Assembly: GCA_902537555.1 (NCBI GenBank)
Contig: CACBBR010000004.1
Coordinates: 1-64,000, forward strand
Length of the DNA: 64,000 nt
From: an uncultured Pelagibacteraceae bacterium
GTDB lineage: Bacteria; Pseudomonadota; Alphaproteobacteria; Pelagibacterales; Pelagibacteraceae
Direction of reading: 5' to 3'
The first letter of the stretch is position 1; every line of letters starts with the position of its first letter. The position numbers and the translations under genes are program-made. Below the pieces are notes generated by a model that made no database searches, was not told the DNA's origin, and was given only the letters and a program-made list of their open reading frames with translations. Below, one piece after another: positions 19,182-27,574 of this stretch.

Positions 19182-20338
19182 TAAATTTTAAATAATTTGT
19201 CAGATAAATCTTGGAGTTTATCTCCCCAGAAAACTTCTTTTTGGACTCTTTTAAAATCTGTATCAAAAACTGTAGACATAGCTGATGCATAGACAGATCT
19301 AGCATCAATTGTGGAATTTAAATCTCTTCCTTCAAATAATTCCTTTCGTTTAAGTCCTGGCCAGTCTGTATAAACTTGAGATTTTTTTAAAAGACCACCT
19401 GCCATAAAAATTGCAGATCCATAACCATGCTCTGTACCTCGTCCACCATTTTGCTCAATAGTTCTGCCAAATTCTGTTAGAGTTAAAACTAAAGTATTTT
19501 CAATTTCATTTCCAAGACCCTTCTCTAAACTTTTAAAAATTGAGTCCATTTCAATTAAGCTATCTGAATGAGAACCATTTACTCCGCCTTGTGCAGCATG
19601 TGTGTCGAAACCATCAACTTCAAAAACAGCAACTCTTGGACCATTTATTTTTTTTAATTCTAAACCTGCTTTATAAGCTAAAGACGAATTTTTACGGGAC
19701 ATCGAAGTACCACCACTACTCATCATAGATCTATTAGCAATTATTTCCATCATATTAGCTAAATCATGTTCAGATTTATCTGCATAAACAGATTTTAAAA
19801 GTTGCAAAAGTTCTGTTCTTGGAAGTCTTTTTTTTGAAGGATAAAAATTATCATTACTTGGAATACCTCTTAATAGTAAAGGCATTGGCAAAGATAACGC
19901 AAGACCATCGCCTTTCAATTCTCCTAATTTCATTCCTCTTCCTAACCAACCAGTTTTTATTGCATAAGGTATGTGACCTCCTGTTTCCATTAAATTTTGA
20001 CCATCAAAATGTGATCTTTTTGTATATGGAATATTAGTTGCATGAACTATTGCTCCAAGATTATTTTGCCATAAATTATAAAAATTTTTTAATTTAGGAT
20101 GAAGCGCAAAATCAGAATTTAATTTAATAGTTTCATCTAAAATCAAATCCTTTCTTCTTTTTTCAAAATTCTTGTCGCCTATTATCGGAACAGCACATAA
20201 ACCATCCATTCCTCCTCTTAACATTATGATTACAAGATTTTTTTTCTTTGTTGTGTTTGCTAAAACAGGAAAATTAAAACCTGCTAAAAATAAAGTTGTT
20301 GCTGATCCTTTTAAAAAGTTTCTTCTTGATATTTTCAT
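19181..20338 (-). CDS. Tat-exported DUF1501 protein
   Basis: DUF1501 proteins belong to the alkaline-phosphatase/sulfatase-like fold group and have no settled function. The N-terminus is a twin-arginine signal (ISRRNFLKGSATTLFLAGF). Then come MLRGGMDGLCAVPIIGD, HFDGQNLMETGG, DGFDTHAAQGGVNG and LTEFGRTIEQNGGRGTEHG, conserved family positions containing likely metal ligands (Asp/His). Tat export implies folding, and perhaps cofactor loading, before export. It overlaps the DUF1800 stop by 4 nt; DUF1800-DUF1501 pairs recur in many marine bacteria. Confidence 0.88.
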   Translation of the reverse strand: MKISRRNFLKGSATTLFLAGFNFPVLANTTKKKNLVIIMLRGGMDGLCAVPIIGDKNFEKRRKDLILDETIKLNSDFALHPKLKNFYNLWQNNLGAIVHATNIPYTKRSHFDGQNLMETGGHIPYAIKTGWLGRGMKLGELKGDGLALSLPMPLLLRGIPSNDNFYPSKKRLPRTELLQLLKSVYADKSEHDLANMMEIIANRSMMSSGGTSMSRKNSSLAYKAGLELKKINGPRVAVFEVDGFDTHAAQGGVNGSHSDSLIEMDSIFKSLEKGLGNEIENTLVLTLTEFGRTIEQNGGRGTEHGYGSAIFMAGGLLKKSQVYTDWPGLKRKELFEGRDLNSTIDARSVYASAMSTVFDTDFKRVQKEVFWGDKLQDLSDKLFKI

Positions 20339-21762
20339 GATTTAAGGGTCTCCGGTAAGTTAAACAGCATCACATGTCTATTAGAAAGGTCTCCCTGCTG
20401 ATTTATGGTTTTAAGAATTTCATTTGGATTATCATAATTTTTTTCAACCATCTCCTCATAAAATTCATTTGTCTGCGATTTTCTATTTTTTTTGTAATAT
20501 GCTTCTTTAGCATAAACGAGTCTTCTAATTAATAATTCAGGTGACATCCAATCTTCAGACAAATCTGACCATCCATTAGGTTGTTTTGCTAAATATGGAT
20601 GATGACCAAGTTCTCTTAATAAATATTCTAATGATCTTTGCTCATGTGTTGGTTTTAGACCTAAAGTATATAAATCCATCAGTTTTGGCGTTGGTACTAA
20701 TTCCACATCAGACATTTTACTCATAATTAAAAGCCAATTTTCTGGATTTTGAAATTTGTTATGTTTATTAGAATAATTGAAAGCAACTTCTACTGCTGCT
20801 TTATGAACATCTGGTAAAAAGCCATCTGATTTTTCCCAAGCTCTGATAATTGGTTCCATCATTTCTTTTGTTGGATTGTCGGTTATAAAATACCTGCAAA
20901 GTTTCATTGCAATAAATTCTCTACAAGATGGATGATTTACAAGATCAGTGATTACTGCTGATAAACTTTTTCTTCCTGATTTATACTTTTTGCCTAAAAT
21001 TTTTTTAGTGCCTGGTTGATGATATTCACTATTGAAATGAACATCTCCAGTTTCTAATCTTCTTTTTCCCCAGTTAGGTCTCCATCCACTCATTACGTAT
21101 GCCATTTGAATAACATCTTCTTGAGTGTAGCCACATTCAGGTGAAACAGTGTGAAGCTCTAGCAATTCCCTTGCATGATTTTCATTTACACCAACTTTTC
21201 TTCCCTTTTCTTTAGCCCATTGTGCTTCTTGGCTTTTAGGTCCAACATTATCATTATTATCTAAATGATGTATCATAGTCCAAGCTACTGTTGCTTCTTG
21301 AACCATTTTTTCAAAGGTTTGATTCATATTGGCTCTAATAATTTCTCTTTGATACGCACCTGTTGTGTATTGAGCTAAGAAATCTTTTTCACTGATTGCA
21401 AAATGGTTTCCCCAAAAATACCATAGCTTAGCCAAAACAGGTGTCTCACTTTTTAAAGCCTCAGAGTGTCTTATGCAAAGTTCAAGATTCCACCAAAATT
21501 TTTGGCCTGTTAAATGTCTTAACTTATTTTTTTCTCTTTTGTATCCATCTTTATCGTTTTTAAATTTTTTTCTTAAGACTTTTCTATCTCCATAAACGTA
21601 ATCTCTATAATAATTTCTGAGCTCTTTCTCTGGTAAAATTCTTCCCTTCCAAGAAAATTCAGGAACATCGTTCAATTGACTTGTTGCCCATTCTAATGGA
21701 TCTGACGGAACTTTATCTTTAGGTCCTAATCCAAATGCAACCTTACGATAAAAATTTTTCAT
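20335..21762 (-). CDS. DUF1800 family protein
   Basis: Function unknown. The 475-residue protein has the DUF1800 landmarks: LWYFWGNHFAIS, NHARELLELHTVSPECGYTQEDV, AYVMSGWRPNW and YHQPGTKKILGK, then a helical C-terminus with LGHHPYLAKQPNGWSD. No N-terminal signal peptide is apparent, although its partner DUF1501 has a Tat signal, so it may be cytoplasmic or exported as a complex. It lies 18 nt downstream of the GT2 gene, the widest gap within the nine-gene run. Confidence 0.88.
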   Translation of the reverse strand: MKNFYRKVAFGLGPKDKVPSDPLEWATSQLNDVPEFSWKGRILPEKELRNYYRDYVYGDRKVLRKKFKNDKDGYKREKNKLRHLTGQKFWWNLELCIRHSEALKSETPVLAKLWYFWGNHFAISEKDFLAQYTTGAYQREIIRANMNQTFEKMVQEATVAWTMIHHLDNNDNVGPKSQEAQWAKEKGRKVGVNENHARELLELHTVSPECGYTQEDVIQMAYVMSGWRPNWGKRRLETGDVHFNSEYHQPGTKKILGKKYKSGRKSLSAVITDLVNHPSCREFIAMKLCRYFITDNPTKEMMEPIIRAWEKSDGFLPDVHKAAVEVAFNYSNKHNKFQNPENWLLIMSKMSDVELVPTPKLMDLYTLGLKPTHEQRSLEYLLRELGHHPYLAKQPNGWSDLSEDWMSPELLIRRLVYAKEAYYKKNRKSQTNEFYEEMVEKNYDNPNEILKTINQQGDLSNRHVMLFNLPETLKS

Positions 21763-21780
21763 AAATTATTTTAAAATAAA

Positions 21781-22650
21781 TTATTTTAAAGTGTCAATAT
21801 CTGAAATGTTTGTTAAAGAATTGTTAAACTCAATCATATTTTCTCTTCCTGAAATTTTTAAAATAACCAGCCCAAAAATAATGATTAAAGCTAGAGGTAT
21901 AGCTGTAATTATACTTATATATTCAGCAATAATTATTAAATAAATTGCATAAAAAGCTATTGATCTAAAAATTACACCTGTTTTAAAGACAGCGATAATT
22001 GATAAAGAGTGTATTATTAAATTGGATAAACTCATTTTCGAAGGTCCAAAATATCTTGAGCCTCTTATTGATGGAGACTTAATTAAATTAATTTCAGTTT
22101 TTGCCAAAGACCCAGAAAAACTACTCCAGGTTGCTTTCTCTTCTATTAATTTCTTAACAGTTTCTTTTGTAAGGCAAGTAAAATTTCCAAATTTTATAAA
22201 TTTTCCTGTAAATGTATAAGTAATTATTTTGTGTAAAAAATAACAGATTTTAAAAATTAAACCCTCTGATCTTTTTACTCTTTCTCCAACTATACTTTTA
22301 TTAGGATTATCCTTTATCTTATCAACAAAGTTTTTTATCTCTTCAGGTCTATCTTCTCCATCACCATCCATAGGTATTACATAATCAAAATCTTCATTTT
22401 CTGAAATATATTTTAAACCAGCAGCTATGCATCTTGCATGGCCCCTGTTATTTCTCATATTTATTAATTTTATTGCTTTAATCTTATTTAAATTTTTTTT
22501 TTCTAAATTTTTTTCTTCTGTTGATGCATCATTAATTACAATTACTGAAAATGAAGCATTTAAATCAGAAATATTTCTATCAACTTCTTCAATTAATTTT
22601 GATGTAGATCTAAAGTCATTAAATACTGGAATTAATATTATAATATTCAT
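21781..22650 (-). CDS. polyprenyl-phosphate glycosyltransferase, GT2 (DPM1-like) with C-terminal membrane helices
   Basis: Enzymes of this type move a sugar from a nucleotide donor to undecaprenyl phosphate at the inner membrane. The N-terminal GT-A domain shows ILIPVFND, VINDAS, NNRGHARCIAAGL and the DxD motif MDGDGEDRPEE. Residues ~210-265 contain two hydrophobic segments that anchor it. The longest frame starts at TTG (22653); the ATG at 22650 overlaps the upstream stop as TGATG. Next to a PMT/ArnT-like gene it would supply the lipid-linked sugar that the GT-C enzyme uses. Sugar unknown. Confidence 0.85.
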   Translation of the reverse strand: MNIIILIPVFNDFRSTSKLIEEVDRNISDLNASFSVIVINDASTEEKNLEKKNLNKIKAIKLINMRNNRGHARCIAAGLKYISENEDFDYVIPMDGDGEDRPEEIKNFVDKIKDNPNKSIVGERVKRSEGLIFKICYFLHKIITYTFTGKFIKFGNFTCLTKETVKKLIEEKATWSSFSGSLAKTEINLIKSPSIRGSRYFGPSKMSLSNLIIHSLSIIAVFKTGVIFRSIAFYAIYLIIIAEYISIITAIPLALIIIFGLVILKISGRENMIEFNNSLTNISDIDTLK

Positions 22651-22775
22651 CAACTCACTGAGCCTATTAATCTAAACAAAGAAGCAAAAAAACCGTATCC
22701 TGAAAGTTCTATTAAAGCAATTATTCCAATAATGAATAAAAGTTTTTTATTTTTTTGGTTTAATTGAATTTTCAT
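22650..22775 (-). CDS. 41-residue single-helix membrane protein between two glycosyltransferases
   Basis: A short gene read directly from the sequence: MKIQLNQKNKKLLFIIGIIA, then one hydrophobic stretch ending FASLFRLIGSVS. The basic N-terminus followed by ~25 apolar residues predicts one N-in helix. Its ATG (22775-22773) overlaps the GT-C stop as ATGA, and its TGA overlaps the GT2 ATG as TGATG. Coupling at both ends argues strongly that it is real. It may scaffold the two enzymes, by analogy with small DPM subunits; that is inference. I know no family for it. Confidence 0.7.
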   Translation of the reverse strand: MKIQLNQKNKKLLFIIGIIALIELSGYGFFASLFRLIGSVS

Positions 22776-24067
22776 TTATATTTTACACATTCCATGTCTA
22801 TATTGCACATGTAAAGTTCTTTAGAACTATAAATCCACTTTGGTCTTTCTGGAAGATGATAAGATATATTTCCTGCAATCCACTCATTACCCTTTACATA
22901 TTCCATTTTTCCAAGGTCTTTTGCTTCTGTTTCATAAAAATCTTTAGCCTGTTTAGCTAAATTTTTTCCATTAAAATCTGTTCTTTTGTCAGTTTTAGAA
23001 ATAGAAACATATACATATAAAATTGGTGAGATAAAAAATAAGACCAAAAAAACAGAAGTAAAAGCCTTCATATTTTCAAAATTAATTTCAGATCTAAACA
23101 TATAAATAAATAACAAACCAAAACTTAAATAGAAAGGTGTCATCCACATAGTTCTTATTTTAACACCCATAGTAAAAGATGTTAAAAATATAAATAAAAT
23201 AGGAATTACGTTTACTGATAGTAAAAATAATAATTTATCATCATTTAAATTAATATTTATTTTAAATTTATTAATTAAAAAAAAGATCATTAGTAAAAAT
23301 GGTGTCAATATTCCAATTTGTTTAAGTAAAAATATAAATGGATGCTTTAAATGAGCAAAAATACTTACTTCTTCTGATCCAGTTCTCATTATTCCATAAG
23401 TTATAGTTATATACTCATTTTCAGATAACCAAATAATATGAGGAGATAAAATTAAAAAAAAAGGAATTAAGGACACCAAACACTTTAAATTTATTTTTTT
23501 GTTATAGATTAAGTAAATTAACAGGACAGCTATTGCTAAACCTAAGTAAACAAATAAATATTTTGAAAGGAAACCAAATCCAGCAAATAATCCAAGTAAT
23601 ATCCAATCTAGGATTTTGTTATTTGTAATTCCTTTCCATAAATAAAATAATGATAGAGACCAAAAAGGAATAAGACATACGTTCACATTAAACTCGGGCG
23701 TGGTAAAGTTATAAAAATAAATCCCTTCCAACAATAGAACAGATAAAAAACAATAAATTTTTTTTTCAAAAAAATCTTCCGCTAATTTAAAAATAATAAA
23801 GAATGAAACTACAATACAAATTTGACTTAATAAGTAATACGCCCAATCTTGTGGTCCAAAAATATAATAAATAATTTCTGGTAAAAAAGCACTCATTGGA
23901 GGATGTTTATTAAATCCCCAATCTAAATTGCTTCCCCACGCTAAAGCCTCGATTGTATCAAGTGGCAAATTTTGATTTGTAAAAGTTGGAATCAATGTCC
24001 AGATCAATAAGTGCGATGTAATAAAAATATAAAATATATTGTTTATATTTTTTTTATAAATGGCCAT
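22772..24067 (-). CDS. GT-C membrane glycosyltransferase (PMT/ArnT-like)
   Basis: The ~431-residue protein has about ten to twelve hydrophobic helices. The first periplasmic loop carries DTIEALAWGSNLDWGFNKHP, the Asp-Glu pair and HPP end typical of PMT_2/ArnT glycosyltransferases, which transfer a sugar from a lipid-phosphate donor on the periplasmic face. The C-terminus is a soluble domain ending in CNIDMECVKYK with two Cys. The longest frame begins at TTG (24085); the ATG at 24067 is preferred. It is the first gene of the nine-gene run; acceptor unknown. Confidence 0.82.
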   Translation of the reverse strand: MAIYKKNINNIFYIFITSHLLIWTLIPTFTNQNLPLDTIEALAWGSNLDWGFNKHPPMSAFLPEIIYYIFGPQDWAYYLLSQICIVVSFFIIFKLAEDFFEKKIYCFLSVLLLEGIYFYNFTTPEFNVNVCLIPFWSLSLFYLWKGITNNKILDWILLGLFAGFGFLSKYLFVYLGLAIAVLLIYLIYNKKINLKCLVSLIPFFLILSPHIIWLSENEYITITYGIMRTGSEEVSIFAHLKHPFIFLLKQIGILTPFLLMIFFLINKFKININLNDDKLLFLLSVNVIPILFIFLTSFTMGVKIRTMWMTPFYLSFGLLFIYMFRSEINFENMKAFTSVFLVLFFISPILYVYVSISKTDKRTDFNGKNLAKQAKDFYETEAKDLGKMEYVKGNEWIAGNISYHLPERPKWIYSSKELYMCNIDMECVKYK

Positions 24068-24146
24068 TTTTACTAATTTATACAATTAATGCATTCTTGA
24101 CACTTAATAAATGATGAATATATTCACCAAATTTATAAATTTGAGC

Positions 24147-24563
24147 ATGGTAAAGATCTCTAAAAAATATATCCCAAAAGAAACTGAGAAATACATGTGC
24201 GCAAAACATCTTGCGTATTTCAAACAAAAATTAATGGATTGGAAAAAAGATCTTAAGAGAACTAACAATGAGGCAATATTTAATGCATCAATGGACGATA
24301 ACAGTGCCTCAGCAGATATTGTTGATCAAGCAAGCTCATACACTGAAAAAAATGTAGAAATGAGAGCTATTAATAGACAGATTAAATTAATTTCTAAAAT
24401 CGATGGCGCATTAAAAAAAATTCAAGATGGAACATATGGTTATTGTGAGGAAACTGCTGAACCAATTGGTCTTAAAAGATTAATGGCAAGGCCAGTTGCA
24501 ACTTTATGCATAGCTGCACAGGAAAAACATGAAAAAGAAGAAAAAGTTTACGCTGATATTTAA
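24147..24563 (+). CDS. dksA: DksA/TraR-family RNA polymerase regulator, two-Cys form
   Basis: DksA binds the RNA polymerase secondary channel and, with ppGpp, adjusts stable RNA and amino-acid promoters. Seen are a coiled coil (AYFKQKLMDWKKDLKRTNNE), a tip-like segment DNSASADIVDQAS with acidic residues, and a C-terminal domain YGYCEETAEPIGLKRLMARP followed by ATLCIAAQEKHE. Only two of the four zinc Cys remain (C..T and C..A), the form usual in alphaproteobacteria. An upstream ATG at 24111 exists; the one at 24147 gives MVKISKKYIPKE and 138 residues. Its end overlaps convergent gst by 4 nt. Confidence 0.93.
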   Translation: MVKISKKYIPKETEKYMCAKHLAYFKQKLMDWKKDLKRTNNEAIFNASMDDNSASADIVDQASSYTEKNVEMRAINRQIKLISKIDGALKKIQDGTYGYCEETAEPIGLKRLMARPVATLCIAAQEKHEKEEKVYADI

Positions 24564-25186
24564 GGATAGTCTATTTCAGCATCTTTATTTAATACTTTAA
24601 ATCCTTTGATGACTGCAGGACGTTTTGCAATATCAACATACCATCTAGATAATCCCTTAAAATTTTCTAATCCAATATCATGTCTTTTATGACGTGCTAT
24701 CCAAGACCATGTAGCAATATCAGCAATAGAATATTCTTTTCCAGCTAAATAGTCACTTGTTGATAATCTTGCTTCTAAATCCTCGTACAATTTTCTTGTA
24801 ATTTTAAAATATCTTTCCTCTCCCCAATCACTTTTACCTTTGTGATAAAAATGAAACTGATGATGTTGACCTATCATTGGACCAATTAATCCCATTTGGG
24901 CCATTAACCATTGGTTTATCTCTAACCTATTCTCCTCAGGATAAAACATTTTACTTTTTTCACCCAAATACATCAGAATTGCACCTGACTCGAATATTGA
25001 CTTATTATTTTCATGATCAGTAATTACTGGTATTTTATTAAACGGACTTATTTTTTTGAATTCAGGACGATGCTGCTCACCCTCATTTAAATTGATTTTA
25101 GAAATTTTGTAATCTAGTCCTACTTCCTCTAACATTATACTTATTTTCCAACCATTAGGGGTATCGGCTGTAAATAGTTCGATCAC
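24560..25186 (-). CDS. glutathione S-transferase family protein (YfcG/Nu-class-like)
   Basis: A 208-residue cytosolic GST. The N-terminal thioredoxin-like domain reads LFTADTPNGWKISIMLEEVG, the N-x-x-K variant typical of Nu-class/YfcG enzymes, which act as disulfide-bond oxidoreductases. NKIPVI with the cis-Pro and FESGAILMYLGEK (Glu-Ser glutathione binding) follow, then an alpha-helical C-terminal domain with YSIADIATWSW. The start is GTG at 25186, overlapping the reductase stop as TAGTG. Being coupled to ferredoxin and its reductase suggests a redox role. Confidence 0.88.
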   Translation of the reverse strand: MIELFTADTPNGWKISIMLEEVGLDYKISKINLNEGEQHRPEFKKISPFNKIPVITDHENNKSIFESGAILMYLGEKSKMFYPEENRLEINQWLMAQMGLIGPMIGQHHQFHFYHKGKSDWGEERYFKITRKLYEDLEARLSTSDYLAGKEYSIADIATWSWIARHKRHDIGLENFKGLSRWYVDIAKRPAVIKGFKVLNKDAEIDYP

Positions 25187-26198
25187 TATTTTATACCTAA
25201 CCTGTCTTTGATAGTGTTAGAAGCTGTTGTAAATTCAAATCTGTATTTCTCATTAGGCCTTGCGTATTTAAAACAACCTCTAGCAGCAAGTGCACCTTCG
25301 TGGAAGCCAGAGAGAATTAATTTTAGTTTACCAGGATAAGTGCATATATCACCGATAGCAAAAATTCCTTTTTTATTAGTTTCAAAATTTTCAGTATTTA
25401 CAGGGATTACTTTTTTATCTAAATTAAGGCCCCATTCTGCTATTGGACCAAGTTGCATTATTAAACCAAAAAAACCTAAAACGTAATCAGCCTTGATTTT
25501 TTTGCTTTCACCATTTTCATTTTTAATTTCTACTTCCTCCAGAGAGCTATTTCCTTTAACATCTTTAATTGAATATTTAGTAAACAAATTAATCATATTT
25601 TTTTGACTTAATTCTTTTATTTTCTGTACACTTGAAGCTGCTCCTCTAAATTCTTCTCTTCTATGAACAAGGGAAACTTTTGAATTTTTAGATAATTCAA
25701 TAGCCCAATCAAGGGCGCTATCTCCACCTCCAAAAATAACAACTGATTTATCTTTAAAAATAGTTTTGTCCTTAATCGAGTATAAAACAGAGGTACCATC
25801 AAACTTTTCCGCACTTTTTGTAGGAAATTTTCTGGGCTCAAAAGAACCTACCCCACCTGCAATTATAACATTAGGTGTCATAAACTCTTTGCCATTAGTT
25901 GTTTTAACTAACCAATTCTCATTTTCTTGTATCAGCTCTTGAACTCTATCATTTAAATAAAAATTAAAATTAAATGGCTTTATTTGTTCTATTAAATTAT
26001 TTGTAAGCTCTTCTCCAGTGCATTCTGGAACTGCAGGAATATCATAAATTGGTTTATCTGGATAAAGTTCTATACATTGTCCGCCAATTTTGTCTAAGTT
26101 ATCGATTATTTCACATTTCAATCCAATAATGCCAAGTTGATGAGCGCAAAATAATCCTGTTGGACCCGCACCAACAATTACAGCATCAGTTTTTATCA

Positions 26199-26199
<1 letters not shown>
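25186..26199 (-). CDS. ferredoxin-NADP reductase, thioredoxin-reductase-like type
   Basis: A flavoenzyme moving electrons between NADPH and ferredoxin. The FAD-binding motif VIVGAGPTGLFCAHQLG, IDNLDKIGGQCIELYPDK, the NADPH motif VIFGGGDSALDWA and the closing FAIGDICTYPGKLKLI are all present. It lacks the CxxC redox pair of true thioredoxin reductase, which together with GGQCxELYPDKPIYDIP points to the TrxR-like FNR group. The longest frame starts within the ferredoxin gene (26229); the ATG at 26199 overlaps the ferredoxin stop as TAATG, giving 337 residues. Confidence 0.92.
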
Positions 26200-26575
<376 letters not shown>

Positions 26576-26594
26576 ATATCGTAACTAACTGTTA

Positions 26595-27359
26595 CTATGC
26601 TCTTCTTGTAGAGTTAGAAACTGCGCAAGACCAGATAATTAAACCAAATGCGATTTTATTAACAAAGTCTGCTAAGTTATAGATAACGTTTAATGCGTTA
26701 GCATCAATTCCACCTGTTAGGTATCCAAAGATGTAACCTAATGGGTAAATTGCCCAACCTACAGTAACAATCATTCTTAATGCTCCAAATGCAGTTACTA
26801 AAGCTTTATTTCCAGATTTAGCAGCAACTTTTCCTGCTTCACCTGAAAAGATTTCATAAAGAATGTAAATCCATCCAGCCATACCGATTATGAAACCTAG
26901 TGTAGCGTTGATGAATCCTGCTTCTCCAAGATATCCACCTATTAACATAACTAGTGAACCAATTAAGATTCTCCAGAATATGTTTGTGTCAACTTTTCTT
27001 ACTGCTGAAAGAATTAAGTAAAATTCTACTAGCTGTAGCGGTACAGTAATTAACCAGTCAATGTATCTGTAAACAGTTGGAGTATCACCTGTTTCAACCC
27101 ATACTGCTCTCATATACATATAGTGAATAAATGCTATACCAGTTACTAATCCAGCTACGTTTACTGATTTTCTCCACTGAGAACCGACATTCGCCTGCTC
27201 CATAAAGAAAAAAGCTGTAGCTGCTAACATACCCATTGAAATTAACCAAAACGAAATACCTACGAAATCGTCTGTAGCTAAAAAGGCTGTTGCTGCGTTA
27301 GCTGCCGTAGTTGCTCCAAAAAGCACTGCCGCTAAAGCTAACATTTTCATTGTCTTCAT
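26595..27359 (-). CDS. proteorhodopsin, blue-absorbing type
   Basis: A retinal-based light-driven proton pump of the inner membrane with seven helices and a cleaved signal peptide (MKTMKMLALAAVLFGATTAA region). Numbered from the ATG at 27359, it has His79, Arg98, the proton acceptor Asp101 in RYIDWLITVP, Glu112 as proton donor and the retinal Schiff-base Lys235 in NLADFVNKIAFG. Gln109 occupies the tuning position (105 in green PR), where Gln gives blue absorption. The longest frame starts 5 codons earlier, but GAGGGAG (27366-27372), 6 nt before 27359, fixes this start. It is a single-gene unit with strong terminator. Confidence 0.97.
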   Translation of the reverse strand: MKTMKMLALAAVLFGATTAANAATAFLATDDFVGISFWLISMGMLAATAFFFMEQANVGSQWRKSVNVAGLVTGIAFIHYMYMRAVWVETGDTPTVYRYIDWLITVPLQLVEFYLILSAVRKVDTNIFWRILIGSLVMLIGGYLGEAGFINATLGFIIGMAGWIYILYEIFSGEAGKVAAKSGNKALVTAFGALRMIVTVGWAIYPLGYIFGYLTGGIDANALNVIYNLADFVNKIAFGLIIWSCAVSNSTRRA

Positions 27360-27365
27360 AAAAAA

Positions 27366-27372
27366 CTCCCTC
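27366..27372 (-). promoter_or_regulatory. strong Shine-Dalgarno of proteorhodopsin gene
   Basis: GAGGGAG on the minus strand, 6 nt before the ATG at 27359. Few genes here have so clear a ribosome site; it decides against the upstream in-frame ATG at 27374, which lies 5' of it. Confidence 0.8.
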
Positions 27373-27390
27373 ATAGTTAGTTTTTTTTAT

Positions 27391-27431
27391 TAGTTTAAAT
27401 TTAAACTACAGACTAATCTAATGATTAGTCT
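27391..27431. promoter_or_regulatory. two palindromes in the proteorhodopsin leader
   Basis: TAGTTTAAATTTAAACTA (27391-27408) is a perfect 18-bp palindrome. Immediately next to it AGACTAATC (27410-27418) and GATTAGTCT (27423-27431) are perfect 9-bp arms around 4 nt. They lie 32-72 bp upstream of the proteorhodopsin ATG and could be operator sites or leader hairpins affecting translation or mRNA stability. No terminator T run follows. Factor unknown. Confidence 0.6.
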
Positions 27432-27494
27432 AAAGTTAGGGTTAAATAGCAAAAAAAATTAGTTTATTGAAGAGTTTTTGACCTCTAAAAAGTA

Positions 27495-27524
27495 TTGATT
27501 TTACTTACTTTGTGAAATTAAATA
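27495..27524 (+). promoter_or_regulatory. candidate prpE promoter
   Basis: TTGATT (27495-27500) and TAAATA (27519-27524) with an 18-nt spacer, 50 bp before the prpE ATG. Matches are moderate and AT-rich chance hits are common here. Confidence 0.3.
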
Positions 27525-27574
27525 CAACCTGTTACATAAAATCATTATAAAAGTGAGTCAAAAAACAAATCACC

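Noticed and set aside
13361..24146. Considered as a recent mobile island (umuDC plus lyase-like operon)
   Set aside because: No integrase, transposase, tRNA site or flanking direct repeats are visible and base composition looks like the surroundings; only comparative genomics could show transfer.
25617..25841. 74-aa open frame on the minus strand
   Set aside because: Lies within the ferredoxin reductase gene in another frame; the reductase frame has all FAD/NADPH motifs.
27410..27431. Considered as an intrinsic terminator upstream of proteorhodopsin
   Set aside because: The hairpin is not followed by a U tract on either strand and lies in a divergent promoter region.
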